Of a DNA stretch of 64,000 nt, positions 37,736 through 48,599 are shown in pieces (the stretch's first letter is position 1; every line of letters begins with the position of its first letter). Where the stretch lies: assembly GCA_943737045.1 (NCBI GenBank), contig CALSFV010000291.1, positions 124,001-188,000 on the forward strand, written 5' to 3'. The notes under the pieces are model-generated. The model searched no databases. It had not been told where the DNA came from and was given only the letters and a program-made list of their open reading frames with translations. Origin of the DNA: Parapristionchus giblindavisi. Taxonomy: Eukaryota > Nematoda > Chromadorea > Rhabditida > Diplogasteridae. Position numbers and translations under genes: made by a program.

Positions 37736-40296
37736 ATAATAATAATAATATATTTATCGCATCTTGGAGAAAAGAGACGAGGGATTTTTTCATAAACAAT
37801 TAAAATACATATTAAAACAAGAAGTAGCGACGATATAGGTGCAATTACTGGATTGCAACCTTTATAGAATTACTAAACACTTGAGGAGAGATTGATGTGA
37901 CAATAGTTCGATCTAAATTATTCCATTTTCGGACAACACGATTTGGGAAAAATGATAGATAGCGTGTACTAGATGAAGGGTTCATACAAATTCTAAGTTG
38001 ATGACCTCGAGTAAAATTCAAAGTGTTGGAAAATATAAAGATGCTACGGGGGTCAATATCAATAAAATTATGAATGATCTTGAACGTTACAGTAAGATCA
38101 ATAATTGTTCTACGGGTTTCTAAAGTAGGGAGGTCCAAGGCTCGTAGACGATCCTCATACGAGGTGTACGGTAGACGACAGCGTTTACATACCAATCTGG
38201 AGTATCTGATAAGTACTGATTCAATTAGGGCATTCAAAGACGACGACATGGGGTTCCACACTTCAGAACAGTATTCGAGCAGTGGACGGACATAAGTGCA
38301 AAATAGACGGGTATAGACAACTGGGCTTTTTGAAGTGAAAGAGCGAAGGATGTAGCAGGAGCGAGCTTTAGCTTTTTTCACTATGTTGCTAATATGTTCA
38401 GTGAAATCCAAAGTATTTGAATATGTGACACCGAGATCTTTGATCTCAGTGACGCAGGGTAGAAAGGTATTGTTGATCGAAAAATTGAATGGGGGGTGAT
38501 TCGGGCCCATGCACATTATGACTGTTTTCGTGCGTGACATTGTGAGTCCCCACTGGGTACTCCATGCATGAATTGAATCTAATGCAGTTTGCAAGGCGAT
38601 AGGGTTATTGACAGAGAAGACTTTGAGATCATCTGCATAAATATAACATTGAACATTTTGGGGCAACACAGATGCAACGTCCGAAATATACAATGAGAAA
38701 AGGAGGGGGCCAAGACATGATCCTTGAGGGACTCCACTAATAACATTGAAAGGGTTAGACATTGTATCACCTACTATAACTGATTGGGTGCGATTATGAA
38801 GGAAGGAGCTAATCCATTTGAGAAGACATCCAGTGATACCGATAGATTCACATTTATGAACAAGCAAATTAAGGGGCAATGTATCAAAAGCCTTACTGAA
38901 GTCGATAAATGCTACAGATATAAAGTTTTTCTTATCTAGGTTCTTGTGCCACGAGGAGAAGCTTGAGAGAAGGCACGAACTGCATGATCGTCTACCTCTG
39001 AACCCATGCTGTTCAGTAGGCAAGAGATCATTGGTGGTTAGATACGCAGTGATATCTTTACAAATCAGTCTTTCCATAACCTTGCAACATGCACTCGTAA
39101 TAGATATGGGTCGATAATTACTAACATCATGCTTGGCGCCTTTCCGTTTGTAAATTGGGCAAACAATAGCGGTAAGCCAGGCAGACGGGGAACAAGAGTG
39201 AAGCATGAACCAGTTGAAGAGAATGGACAATGGAATAGAGATTTGAGATGCAGTTTTTTTCAAGAAAGCATAGGTAATACCATCAGGAGATCGAGAAATC
39301 TTATTAGGTAATTTGCTTATGACGTTGGTTATTCTGGCTGGTGAAAAATCGATATAGTCGATGCGCTGTGATCTTGGTTGGAAAGACGAGACAGGTGTAG
39401 GATAGGTAGAATGATTAAAGGATTCACTGAAGTGATCAGCAAGTAATTGGGCTTTAGCAAAGTCAGATGTTTTTATATTGCCAGTATTATCCATGAGAGA
39501 TTCTATGGTATGATGCACATCTTTTATACGATCGCCTGCGAACTTATAAAACTTCTTAAGATTAGGATTATTGAAAAGAGAGCGCTCGCGTTGCTTGCGA
39601 GTTTTATTGATTGAGAGGCGGAGTCTACGACTAGTCGCAAGAAATGGTTCAATACCAATTGAGAAGCGGTTACGATATTGAGATCTGCACCTACGCAAGA
39701 GGTTAAGAGACTTACTCGAAAAACCGTTTTTGGATTTGGATGGATTAACCTTGCGAATTGGAATGAGAATATCAATAATTGATTGAATAATGCTTAAAAA
39801 GGTGGAATAAAGAGTGTCAGCGTCCTGATTACAAATGGAAAGTTCACTATACCAATCAACAGAGGCAATAGCAGTTTGAACAGCAGTCCAATTAGTTCTC
39901 CTATAGTCCTTAATTAGGCGAGGTTTGGCCTTAGGCAGTGATGCCAGAATAGAGAATGATACAAGAGAGTGATCTAACTTAGGCAAAGGAGGAAGAACTC
40001 TACAGTCAGACAAGATATGAATATGAGAGGCGAGAACAATATCTAGCAGACTGTTACCCCTAGTTGGGGAGGGAACACATTGTGTCAGAGAATGAGACTG
40101 CGCAAAGTCAAGTAGAACTGGAGAGTGATGTGTAGGCGGTAGCGATACGGATAATGACAAGGAAGACCAATCGATTTCGCGACAGTTTAGGTCGCCCATT
40201 ACAAAGTAAGGGTAGTTATTGGATGAGACAATATCACTGATATGCGAAAGGCAAGTGGAGAATTGGTGAGGCTCACAGGACGGAATACAACCAACT
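37736..40296 (-). mobile_element. CR1-like LINE, 5'-truncated
   Basis: The 3' end is at about 37736, beside an AATAATAAT run as in the fragments at 1112-893 and 18790. The minus-strand reading frame is open from 40295 down to the stop at 37845. The 5' part of the endonuclease and any ORF1 are missing. Confidence 0.9.
37845..40199 (-). CDS. LINE ORF2: endonuclease C-terminus and reverse transcriptase (CR1 clade)
   Basis: 784 codons from the first ATG; the frame continues upstream without an ATG to 40295, adding endonuclease sequence (YPYFVMGDLNCREIDW). Order: end of the APE-type endonuclease with GDLNCREIDW and LDHSLVSFSI (residues 1-90); linker with many basic residues (170-230); reverse transcriptase from about 330 (SPDGITYAFLKK, then ISITSACCKVMERL), FIDFSKAFDTLPLNLLV (about 435), SGVPQGSCLGPLLFSLYISD (about 490) and the catalytic YADD (about 520); C-terminal domain with LPYTSYEDRLRALDLPTLE and FFPNRVVRKWNNLD (about 755). 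All catalytic RT landmarks are intact and there is no frameshift, so this copy is young. It is not mobile alone because the endonuclease start is absent. Clade assignment rests on the C-terminal motif and is inference. Confidence 0.92.
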   Translation of the reverse strand: MGDLNCREIDWSSLSLSVSLPPTHHSPVLLDFAQSHSLTQCVPSPTRGNSLLDIVLASHIHILSDCRVLPPLPKLDHSLVSFSILASLPKAKPRLIKDYRRTNWTAVQTAIASVDWYSELSICNQDADTLYSTFLSIIQSIIDILIPIRKVNPSKSKNGFSSKSLNLLRRCRSQYRNRFSIGIEPFLATSRRLRLSINKTRKQRERSLFNNPNLKKFYKFAGDRIKDVHHTIESLMDNTGNIKTSDFAKAQLLADHFSESFNHSTYPTPVSSFQPRSQRIDYIDFSPARITNVISKLPNKISRSPDGITYAFLKKTASQISIPLSILFNWFMLHSCSPSAWLTAIVCPIYKRKGAKHDVSNYRPISITSACCKVMERLICKDITAYLTTNDLLPTEQHGFRGRRSCSSCLLSSFSSWHKNLDKKNFISVAFIDFSKAFDTLPLNLLVHKCESIGITGCLLKWISSFLHNRTQSVIVGDTMSNPFNVISGVPQGSCLGPLLFSLYISDVASVLPQNVQCYIYADDLKVFSVNNPIALQTALDSIHAWSTQWGLTMSRTKTVIMCMGPNHPPFNFSINNTFLPCVTEIKDLGVTYSNTLDFTEHISNIVKKAKARSCYILRSFTSKSPVVYTRLFCTYVRPLLEYCSEVWNPMSSSLNALIESVLIRYSRLVCKRCRLPYTSYEDRLRALDLPTLETRRTIIDLTVTFKIIHNFIDIDPRSIFIFSNTLNFTRGHQLRICMNPSSSTRYLSFFPNRVVRKWNNLDRTIVTSISPQVFSNSIKVAIQ

Positions 40297-40299
40297 TTT

Positions 40300-40632
40300 A
40301 CTCAGATCACTTTTTAATTAGGACTTCGAAGAATCGAGTTATTATGAAAATAATCTTTTGAAAATTAATTACTATACGACGGTTCTCTAGAAGTAAAAAA
40401 TTAAATTTGCTTAAAACGTTCTACATTTAATAACCAACCTTATATTAAAATATGAAGGCAAAAAAACCTGTCAACGATAGTACACCATAGCAAAATACGA
40501 CAGCAACTAATAAAAAACTCACTTCACGATACTCTTTTTTGATGTATTTGTCATACTGTATGCGCATCTTTTCACGGCTTTGTACCCGGCTTCCATGATA
40601 AGTGATTTATGTTGTTTTTATACGATTTTTTA
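40300..40632. other. Repeat remnant left of a foldback element
   Basis: 40500-40620 resembles an arm of the next element (ACTCACTTCACGATACTCTT, TTTTCACGGCTTTGTACCCG). The rest is AT-rich and unassigned. Confidence 0.55.
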
Positions 40633-41304
40633 CTTAAAAATAAAACACACGATAGTGAAAAAGGTTTTAAAAACAAAATGAATCAAGCAGGAATAAATCT
40701 CTTAATGAGGTCGGGCATAGAGCCGTGAATAACGCTTCATCAAAAGAATATCGTGAAGTGAGTATTTTCTGAGTTTCTGTCGTATTTTTCTATTGTGTTC
40801 ATAACTCCCAGCTTTATTTCTAAAATGGTTGTAGTAAAAGTGGGTTGTATTCGAACGAAGAATCGATTTATGAACTTCTTCGGTTTCTGGCCACCCACAC
40901 CCCCCTCCCCCCTCAACCGCCCCCTATCACCCACTTCGATCTTTTGGATCGAATGGAGCGGTCGTCCTCACTGGGAGGACGATGTCCACGGGGCGAAATG
41001 CTCCCCGAGCTCTCCTCAAGATTGGAGAGGTCTGGCCACTACCGGAGAAACCGAAGAAGTGCCTCGATTCGTACTACTCTTTTTAAAAATAACTAACCTT
41101 AAATTAAAATTTGAAGACAAAATAAGATGGGAGTTATGAACACAATAGAAAAATACGACAGAAACTCAGAAAATACTCACTTCACGATAATCTTTTGATG
41201 AAGCGTTATTCACGGCTCTATGCCCGACCTCATTAATAGATTTATTCTTGCTCGATTCATTTTGTTTTTAAAATCTTTTTTCACTATCGTGTTTTATTTT
41301 TAAG
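40633..41304. mobile_element. Foldback element, 672 bp, arms about 190 bp
   Basis: Outer ends CTTAAAAATAAAACACACGA and CGTGTTTTATTTTTAAG; arms mirrored through CGGGCATAGAGCCGTGAATA and GAACACAATAGAAAAATACG. The centre (40880-41060) is shared with 3430-3545. Confidence 0.88.
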
Positions 41305-41334
41305 TTTCATATGTGGCCGAAAATTTCGGCCACA

Positions 41335-41760
41335 TATGATGAAATGAGGTTATGTATATAAATACTATATAAATACTATCTTTTTGAAGGACACCCAGCA
41401 TGGAAGAACAGTCTGCAAGTATAAGAAGATACGTACCCAATAAATATCAGCCAGTAACAGTCATATTCATTAATAAATTGTTTGATTTTGATTTGACCGT
41501 CGCCCATGCAGATCGGTGAAAGCGTGTGTGAAGTACAGAAAATTCCCCCCCCCCCTTTTAGAAAGTGCGCTGAAAACTTCATAAGTACAACGAATAAGTT
41601 GTGCATCATTCGACTGACACTGGTTAGGTTAGACACTTCCTATCATCAGACTCTCACCACCAGCCCGGTTAGCTCAGTCGGTAGAGCACCAGACTCTTAA
41701 TCTGGCTGTCGCGGGTTCGAGCCCCGCATCGGGCTTCATTCTTTTGCACTTTCTCTTTTT
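41335..41760. repeat. tRNA-Lys-bearing repeat, reverse copy
   Basis: Reverse complement of the module seen at 21440-21800: ATTCATTAATAAATTG, TTTTAGAAAGTGCGCTG, AACTTCATAAGTACAACGAA, then tRNA-Lys and CTTTTGCACTTTC. Includes a run of ten C. Confidence 0.8.
41663..41735 (+). tRNA. tRNA-Lys (CTT), copy 3
   Basis: The same 73-nt sequence as 21482-21554 on the opposite strand. All stems are intact. Confidence 0.93.
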
Positions 41761-42135
41761 CAGGTTTTGTGTAAAAATTATTCATTTTATCAACTATTCT
41801 ACTTTCCATCAAATGCATATTCGTAAGGGAAAGAGAGGTGGTGGATTTCCGTTCGGTTTCGGTTCTTTTCAGGGTAGTTTTCTTTTCAGTGAAGGGGGAA
41901 GTATAATTATCAAGCAATCAAAAGACAAAAGCTATAATTACACAGAGTGTGGGCGATGAACATTAATTAATGGCCCTGAGGGCGCAAGAAATGCATTTTA
42001 AGTGCCAAAGAAAAGATAACAATTGCTCCAGAGGACTCGTGGAGAGAATAAAATGGTAAGAAAAAGAGGAAGACGAATTGGTGGGAGTAGCAGAGGTATG
42101 CACATTCCATCGTCGCTTCAGCGATATTTTCAGGC
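41760..42135. other. Spacer, no gene
   Basis: Short open frames only. No clear repeat or coding signal. Confidence 0.4.
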
Positions 42136-42248
42136 CCTACCCCGAGCTAATTTGAAACAATCCCCTCTGGCAACGCTCTCTCGCTTTCCTTGTCTGCGAG
42201 AGTGCGTTACCAGAGCGGAGAGTAGAATTGGCTCGGGGTGTGCTTTTA
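42136..42248. mobile_element. CTCTCCGCTCTGG MITE
   Basis: ACCCCGAGCTAATTTGAAAC at the left, GGCTCGGGGTGTGC at the right; hairpin arms CTCTGGCAACGCTCTCTCGC / GCGAGAGTGCGTTACCAGAG. Confidence 0.8.
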
Positions 42249-42506
42249 GCAGCCTTTTCATCGTAACCGAGAAAAGTGTGTGAAATGAAGAAACCGCGCA
42301 CTCTGTTCAAAAGCTGCGAAAAGAAAAGAAAATCGGAGAAAACTCTCCTATTTTTGCATGCTCTCTCGCCTCTTTTTCTTTTCTTTTCGTGACTTCACAT
42401 TAGCAATTCTCATTGAAAGAGCAATATTTTCGTGTGCACTCTTTAAGTTCCGCGTCACGATTTCCGTAAAACATCAAGAACGGATGAAGTTGCAATTTCC
42501 TAACAC

Positions 42507-42572
42507 TCCCCTCTCCCTCTCCCTCTCCCTCTCCCTCTCCCTCTCCCTCTCCCTCTCTCTCTCTCCCTCTCT
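42507..42572. repeat. CTCCCT microsatellite
   Basis: About nine units of CTCCCT passing into CT repeats. Confidence 0.95.
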
Positions 42573-42969
42573 CTGTTTTCATTTAACACCGAACCCTCAA
42601 TCAATGTTCCTCCTTCCTCTTGGTCACTCTAAATTTTCCAATTAACTCACTTTCACTGACAGGGCCTACGTGCAGTTTTTCCCCTAGCATAGCGATTCAG
42701 ACATTCGACCCACTTGAACTAAAAACTTACCGGCTACCGTAATATCTTGTTTTCTGTCCATACTTTAGGCCTATATTTGTATATTTTAAGTATTTTTATT
42801 TTAATATTCTAGAATTTATAGTAAATACACAGTACGAACAAATTTGAAACTCTCCGATCTGGCAATGCTCTCTCGCTTTCTTTGTTGACGAGAGAGTGTT
42901 GCCAGAGCGGAGAGTTTCAAAGTCGCTCGGAGTGTGCCTTTTAAGCGGGAGTTTCTTGTAGACCTTCTC

Positions 42970-43175
42970 TGGTATTTCCAAAGTAGTAGTTTACTTACGT
43001 GACGTCACAGACTAGCAGTTTCCTGTTAGTTTACTACAAGTGAAAGAATATTTGGCGAAATGCATTACAGTATATACACTACTTCTAGTAAACTTACGTT
43101 TAACTAGCAGTAGACTTGCAAGTCTACGGCTAGTGGGAAATATAGGTAAACTACTAGTTTGAAAATATCAGAGTT
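42970..43175. mobile_element. CTCTGGTATTT palindromic MITE, complete
   Basis: Begins CTCTGGTATTTCCAAAGTAG, ends CTAGTTTGAAAATATCAGAG. It is preceded at 42841-42943 by another CTCTCCGCTCTGG MITE. Confidence 0.85.
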
Positions 43176-43294
43176 CTCACACGAAACCAAGGAATATGGT
43201 TGTTTGTCCATAATTGTTCGTGTATCACTACATTTAAAAAAAATATATTTTGAATATAAAAAAAATATTAAAAAATATATTTTTTAAATATACA

Positions 43295-44141
43295 TATAGC
43301 ACGCTGTGAACTAAAAATTTTGCACCAGGTGCATGGCAATTTTCTGTTCACTTTTTCTACTTCTTGTTCTCGTTTACCGGTCTGTTTATGCCCCTTTATT
43401 TTAATCCACAAATTTGGAACTTTTTATATATAACTGTATAATTGTCACCAGCACATTTGCAAACATAGTTATGTAAATGTACACATTGGAACTGAGTATA
43501 AGGAACTCTAATTTTGAATACGCAAATTTGTAAACATGAATTTGTAACCAGAAATTTGTAACCAGAAATTTGTAACCAGAAATTTGTAACCAGAAATTTG
43601 TAACCAGAGATTTGTAACCATAACTTTGTAACCAGGAATTTGGAACCAAGAATTTGGAACCATCATATTTGAATCATCATCATATTTGAATTTGGTTAAC
43701 GAAATTGCACTCAACGAATCTAATAAACTTGTAAAATCTGATAAATCTGATAAATTTGTTGACTCAAAGAGAAATATTCGCGCTGTTTGCGCGACTGTGG
43801 ATGATCAATTTTGCTTCCCAAAACGAGGGAGTTTATTCCCTCGGTCCAAATATGATGGTTACAAATTCTTGGTTCCAAATTCCTGGTTACAAATTTCTGG
43901 TTACAAATTCATGTTTACAAATTAGCGTATTCAAAATTAGAGTTCCTTATAATCAGTTCCAATGTGTACATTTACATAACTATGTTTGCAAATGTGCTGG
44001 TGACAATTCTACAGTTCCATTTTTTCATTTTCAATTTGAAAGTTTCAAAGTGTTGAGTTCCAATTTTTAAGTTACAAAGTGTATGCCCACCGAAAATTGC
44101 CATGCACCTGGTGCAAAATTTTTAGTTCACAGCGTGCTATA
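43295..44141. mobile_element. Palindromic element, 847 bp, with 14-bp tandem repeat
   Basis: Outer ends TATAGCACGCTGTGAACTAA and TTAGTTCACAGCGTGCTATA, continuing through GCACCAGGTGCATGGCAATT. The arms remain mirrored to near the centre (about 43770). The left arm holds four or more exact units of AAATTTGTAACCAG (accents at 43561, 43575, 43589, 43603). Confidence 0.88.
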
Positions 44142-44189
44142 TTTTGCTCATTTTGTCGCTCACAATGTCATGAACCCCAAGCATATATT

Positions 44190-44290
44190 TTAAAGGGAGC
44201 GTGACCTCACTCAACGGTCTCTTCATTGCGCACACTATTTCTCTGTTCTCTAACAACGAGAGGTTGACAAAGGTATCGGTCTCTTTAAAG
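44190..44290. mobile_element. GGGAGCGTAAC MITE, diverged copy
   Basis: TTTTAAAGGGAGCGTGACC and CACTCAACGGTCTCTTCATT as in 533-654; the right end is weak (CGGTCTCTTTAAAG). Confidence 0.65.
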
Positions 44291-44759
44291 TGCTAATAAT
44301 AAGACTTTCTCGCGGACAAAATGTTTCGTTCCTCACATATATAAAGAGAAATTCGCTGCAAATGCAGCTGTTGTTCTTGGATCTCATTGGTTATTTATAA
44401 TTATTATTTATTTATAATGGTACCATGATCTCATGCTCAGTCCATTTTTACATTTCAAAGTGAAACCCGAGCTACTTTTACTCTCCGCCATTCTGGCAAC
44501 TCTCTCTCTCTCTCTCTCGTAGACAAAGCAAGCGAGAGAATGTCTCCAGATCGGACAGTTTCAAACAAGGTCGGGGAGATGATTAATTCACGTAACGGTT
44601 ATGTTCGTGCCTGACCTAGAAACCTCACCACATTTTGAAATGGAATTTTTCTCTGTACGACTTTTCCTGTCTGGCAACCCGTCGAAATGACACCTCCCTC
44701 GGGGAGAAGGACAGATTGAAATGGAGAGAAATAAAGAGCTGGAGGGGGAGAGGGAACAG

Positions 44760-44977
44760 GGAGAGGGAGAGGGAGAGGGAGAGGGAGAGGGAGAGGGAGA
44801 GGGAGAGGGAGAGGGAGAGGGAGAGGGAGAGGGAGAGGGAGAGGGAGAGGGAGAGGGGAGAGGGAGAGGGAGAGGGAGAGGGAGAGGGAGAGGGAGAGGG
44901 AGAGGGAGAGGGAGAGGGAGAGGGAGAGGGAGAGGGAGAGGGAGAGGGAGAGGGAGAGGGAGAGGGAGAGGGAGAGG
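44760..44977. repeat. GGGAGA microsatellite, about 36 units
   Basis: Nearly pure hexanucleotide run with one single-base phase shift at about 44855. It makes long open frames on both strands with no protein meaning. Confidence 0.97.
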
Positions 44978-45599
44978 AATACTGAACCATTCAGGCCCTG
45001 AAATGGTTCTGCGACCCGACCATGCAAGACTCCTCCCTGCTCCCAATTTTCATCTACTCTCAGCTTTTAGTAGTGCATGGTGAGAACAACATAGGCGTTC
45101 TTTATCGGGGAACTTTATGGCACACCCAAGCTAATTTTTGCCTAAGCTTTTGCATTGGTCGTCCCCGACTTTTGCGGTTCCCTTGTAATTTGGGACTCTC
45201 CGCTCTGGCCACACTCTCTCGTTTTCTCTTGCTAGGAGAGAGTGCGAAAAGATCAGAGAGTAAAATTATCTTGCGATGTGTCTACAGTTACCCCCCCCCA
45301 CCTCTATCTAGATACCGGATCCCAGACAAGTTTGAGCGACGACGTCTTTCGGATGACACAGTTGGAGCTAACTTCCTAAGCGAAGCCAAGATTGTCACAC
45401 CGTGCAAACCAGAGAATCTTCGACCAAACGAACACTTGAGAAAATTGTTGCAAATTAAATTAGCCACTGTTTCCCAGATTTCAAGGATAGCTTTCACGGG
45501 CTTCCTAATTTGACTTGGCATCTCCATATTTTCGTTTGCGTCTACCACAAAGTTCGTGCATTCTAGTTGAAAAAGTATTCCGCAACAAAATAGGAGAGA

Positions 45600-45721
45600 G
45601 GACATCGTTTAATAGCGAGACTCTCCCTCTCTCTCTCTCTGTCCAACATTAATTATAACCACAGTGCGAATTCTCCAGTCCAAATTCTCTCTCTCTCTCT
45701 CTCCTTCTTTCATTCTCTCCC

Positions 45722-45768
<47 letters not shown>

Positions 45769-45800
45769 CTCTCTCGCTCTCTCTCTCTCCCTCTCCCCTG
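45600..45800. repeat. CT-rich microsatellite region
   Basis: Mostly CT and CTCC repeats, with the purest block at 45713-45800. Confidence 0.95.
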
Positions 45801-45875
45801 TCTCTGTTGCCTGTTATTTCATAGCTGGTCTATTTTTCGCCTACTGCACCCACAGCCAAAAATATAGAAGGTAGA

Positions 45876-46114
45876 ACCACACCCGAGCTATTATAATTTG
45901 AAACTCTCCGCTCTAGCAATGCTCTCTCGTAGACAAAGAAGACGAGAAATCTCTACCAGAGCAGGGAAAGTTTCAAATGAACTCAGGTGTGCCTTTAAAG
46001 GAATAACCCATGCTAATTTTACCCTCCGCATTAGCAATACTCTCTCGCAAACAAAGAAAGTGAGAGAGTATTGCCAGAGCGGAGAGTTTCAAATTAGCTT
46101 GGGGTGCGCCTTTA
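45876..46114. mobile_element. Two adjacent CTCTCCGCTCTGG MITEs
   Basis: Copies at 45876-45995 and 45995-46114 join at a shared TTTAAAGG. The second is the clearest copy: CTAATTTTACCCTCCGC ... GCGGAGAGTTTCAAATTAGC, with inner hairpin AATACTCTCTCG / GAGAGAGTATT, ending GCGCCTTTAA. Other copies not listed separately: 42841-42943, 45122-45270, 48497-48582, 48755-48845, 50832-50944, 51828-51945, 52671-52789, 53313-53441, 53945-54036, 55492-55606, 55870-55980, 56424-56541, 59138-59202. Confidence 0.85.
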
Positions 46115-46149
46115 ACCGATTTGTCTCCCCTGTCTCACCAATTTGAGTA

Positions 46150-46730
46150 TCCGTTCTTTTTCGTATTACCGCCCATTCTGTCTGAAATCTCTCGCTCTCC
46201 AACTTGGATCTCTCATCTCCTCCCTTTCTCTATCTCTCTCCCTTTTCCATCTCTCCTTCTCCCTCTCCTTCTCCCTCTCCCTCTCCTCCATCCACTGCGT
46301 TCTCTTCAATTACCGTAGACCAGCTGTCTGGTTCTGGGTGCCTATTTTGCAAGTGAAAATATAAATAAAATCATCTGCGAATAGAGGCATTATTGTAAAC
46401 GTTTTGTGAATGAGGAAGGAACGCTTTTTCGATTTTTAATTGTATATTATATATTTTAGCATCCTCCCTTTCTCTATAACTTTCCCTCCCCCCTCACTGT
46501 CTCCTCCTCCTTGCCCTCTTCCTCTTCCCCTGTTCTCTCCCTCTCTCCCTTCTTTTCCCTCCCTCTCCCTTTCTCTCCCTCTCCCTAACTCTGCCTTCAT
46601 CTATTGTAATCTCGCCTCATATAAACCCAAATTGGCTTCTTTTACTGACACTCCTTTTCTGTTTTCCAGTCTCTCAGTCGGAATTAGGACCGCGAGGCTC
46701 GATTTCTGCACTACTTTTAATAGACCGTAT
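46150..46730. other. CT-rich low-complexity sequence, no gene
   Basis: 46200-46320 and 46460-46600 are dominated by CTCC and CTTC. Open frames here are rich in serine, leucine and proline only because of the repeats. Confidence 0.8.
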
Positions 46731-46734
46731 AACT

Positions 46735-46766
46735 ATTCTGTCTGTCTGTCTTCCGTCAGTCTGTCA

Positions 46767-46801
<35 letters not shown>

Positions 46802-46900
46802 AGTCGGTCTGCCTGTCTGTCAGTCTGTCTGTCTGTCTGTCTGTCAGTCGGTCTACCTGTCTGCTAGTCTGTCAGCCTTCAGTCTGTCTGTATTTTTGTC
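46735..46900. repeat. CTGT microsatellite
   Basis: CTGT runs with CAGT interruptions, about 150 bp. Confidence 0.95.
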
Positions 46901-46977
46901 TCTTTGTCTGTTGTTTTTTTCTCATTTACGTGGCGAGGGCTAAATATTTGGTTGGTGCTATGGTGTGTGGTATTCTT

Positions 46978-47340
46978 GCAGAGAGAGCAAAGTTGCAAAA
47001 TTAAGGACAACAGCTCCCTACTTGTACTTACTTGTGTAAACGATTACCATATTATGGCAAATAGTAGCCCAAATATGAGCGATTTGCCCATATACAGGCA
47101 TTTGCCGAGCAAACACGTTAGTTCAGCCTCTGTAATAGCGAGGCAACAATGAAGGAAGGGCGGGTCACGTTTTCCTACTTATAAAGAGTGCGAGGCGGAT
47201 GCCAGGCGGGTTTGGTGGGCTACATTAAAGAGGGTGTGCGTGCGAGATGGCATCAAATGATTTTCTCTGTCACACTCTCCGCCGCGTCACCAAACCCGTC
47301 TGAGGTGCGCTGCTCTGACTAGTGAACTATCGTCTCATAA
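46978..47340. mobile_element. GAGAGCAAACTTGCCC MITE followed by a CACGTTAGTTCA MITE
   Basis: 46978-47110 has GAGAGAGCAAAGTTGC and GCGATTTGCCCATATACAGG. 47114-47340 starts CACGTTAGTTCAGCCTCTG and lacks the right end. Confidence 0.8.
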
Positions 47341-47431
47341 CTAAAGAAACGCAGAAAGAACATATCTCGTTATACATATTCCCTCACTTTTTTTCTTTTT
47401 TTCGTCTCTATCCTTGATTTTCGCATTCTTC

Positions 47432-47600
47432 GAGCCGTAGACTTGCAAGTCTACGGCTAGTTAAACGTAAGTTTACTAGAAGTGGTGTATAATACTGTAA
47501 TGCATTTCGTCAAATTTTCTTTCACTTGTAGTAAATTAACAGCAAACTGCTAGTCTGTGACGTAACGTAAGTGAACTACTAGTTTGGTTTACCAGAGTAT
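47432..47600. mobile_element. CTCTGGTATTT palindromic MITE, left end missing
   Basis: Starts in the inner palindrome CCGTAGACTTGCAAGTCTACGG and runs to CTAGTTTGGTTTACCAGAG. Confidence 0.75.
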
Positions 47601-48480
47601 ATTGTAAGGTTTGTCTATTTTTTCGTGAAATTCCTGGAATGTAAAGCCTTATTATGATGTTTTAAAGATCAAGGGCAAAATATGCGTGGAGCCTCATGCA
47701 CTCTTAATTTCTCTGAAATCGAATAATTTTTATTATATGGCTTTTACAACATGATGATTTTTCAAAGGCTTTACATATTCATATTTCATCAACATGCAAA
47801 TGTGCAAAACGAGACATGTAACGATAACGACAGAAAAGAGTTCTAACAAGGAGTCTCCTATGCAGTGATGCTGCCATGAGCATTTTAAAGACCATATTCT
47901 TAATCTAGAGAAAACATAATTGAACGGACTTTCGAATAAGCCAAAATTCATCACTCATCGCCACATTAATAATTAAGAGACTCATGTCAATGTTTTGATG
48001 ATGATTGCGATGGATTTGCTTACAATTAGGGAGGGAAAACAAGCTTGGGTTAGAAGGGACTGTGGTTTTTAGGTAATTCTGCAAGCTGTCTAGGCTCCTT
48101 TTCCCAATTTTGACTCGATCATAGTTTGCACCTGCTCGTCATATATTATGTTTTGTTATTGGACTTTTTATCGAAATTCACTTCCGCCTCTGAACATTTG
48201 ATTTCACCGCAATAAGAGCTTGTCGGAAATGGTTTGTCGCTCACATCGAATATCATTTTTGCTTCAAAACTTTTCTGTGCTAATTTATAATCTGTCGCGA
48301 AAGCTACGCAAATTCCAAGGATCCTTTTTCTTCGAGAACAACTTTTTGCAGACATTTTTCACTTGAATTTTTAATTGTGTTGTAGAATTCTGAAATAGTG
48401 CGCTATACTGTCATTTTCAGCGTATTTTAAAATCTCGGTTCAGCGTTTCACAATGGTTCATGTTAGTATTCATGTTTGCG
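47601..48480. other. Non-repeat stretch with two minus-strand open frames, unidentified
   Basis: One of the few parts here without a recognised repeat. The minus frame at 47733-47954 reads SLLELFSVVIVTCLVLHICM (a possible membrane segment) and YEYVKPLKNH. The frame at 48146-48355 starts with ATG and reads LGICVAFATDYKLAQKSFEA. They could be exons of a chemoreceptor-type gene, but I could not join them with convincing splice sites or name a family. Confidence 0.25.
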
Positions 48481-48599
48481 TGGTACGCAGATTCACGTCC
48501 CGAGCTAATTTTAAACTCCGCTCTGGCAATGCTCTCTCACTTTCTCTGACTACGACACAGTATGGTCAATGCGGAGAGTTACATTGACCCATTTGAACC

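Noticed and set aside
44588..45083. Long open frames on both strands (rich in Ser-Pro, Leu-Ser, Arg-Glu, Gly-Arg)
   Set aside because: They are translations of the GGGAGA microsatellite in several frames; the hexanucleotide has no stop in any frame.
46440..46943. 167-codon open frame, Ser/Leu/Cys-rich
   Set aside because: It comes from CTCC and CTGT microsatellites; no domain, no splice context.
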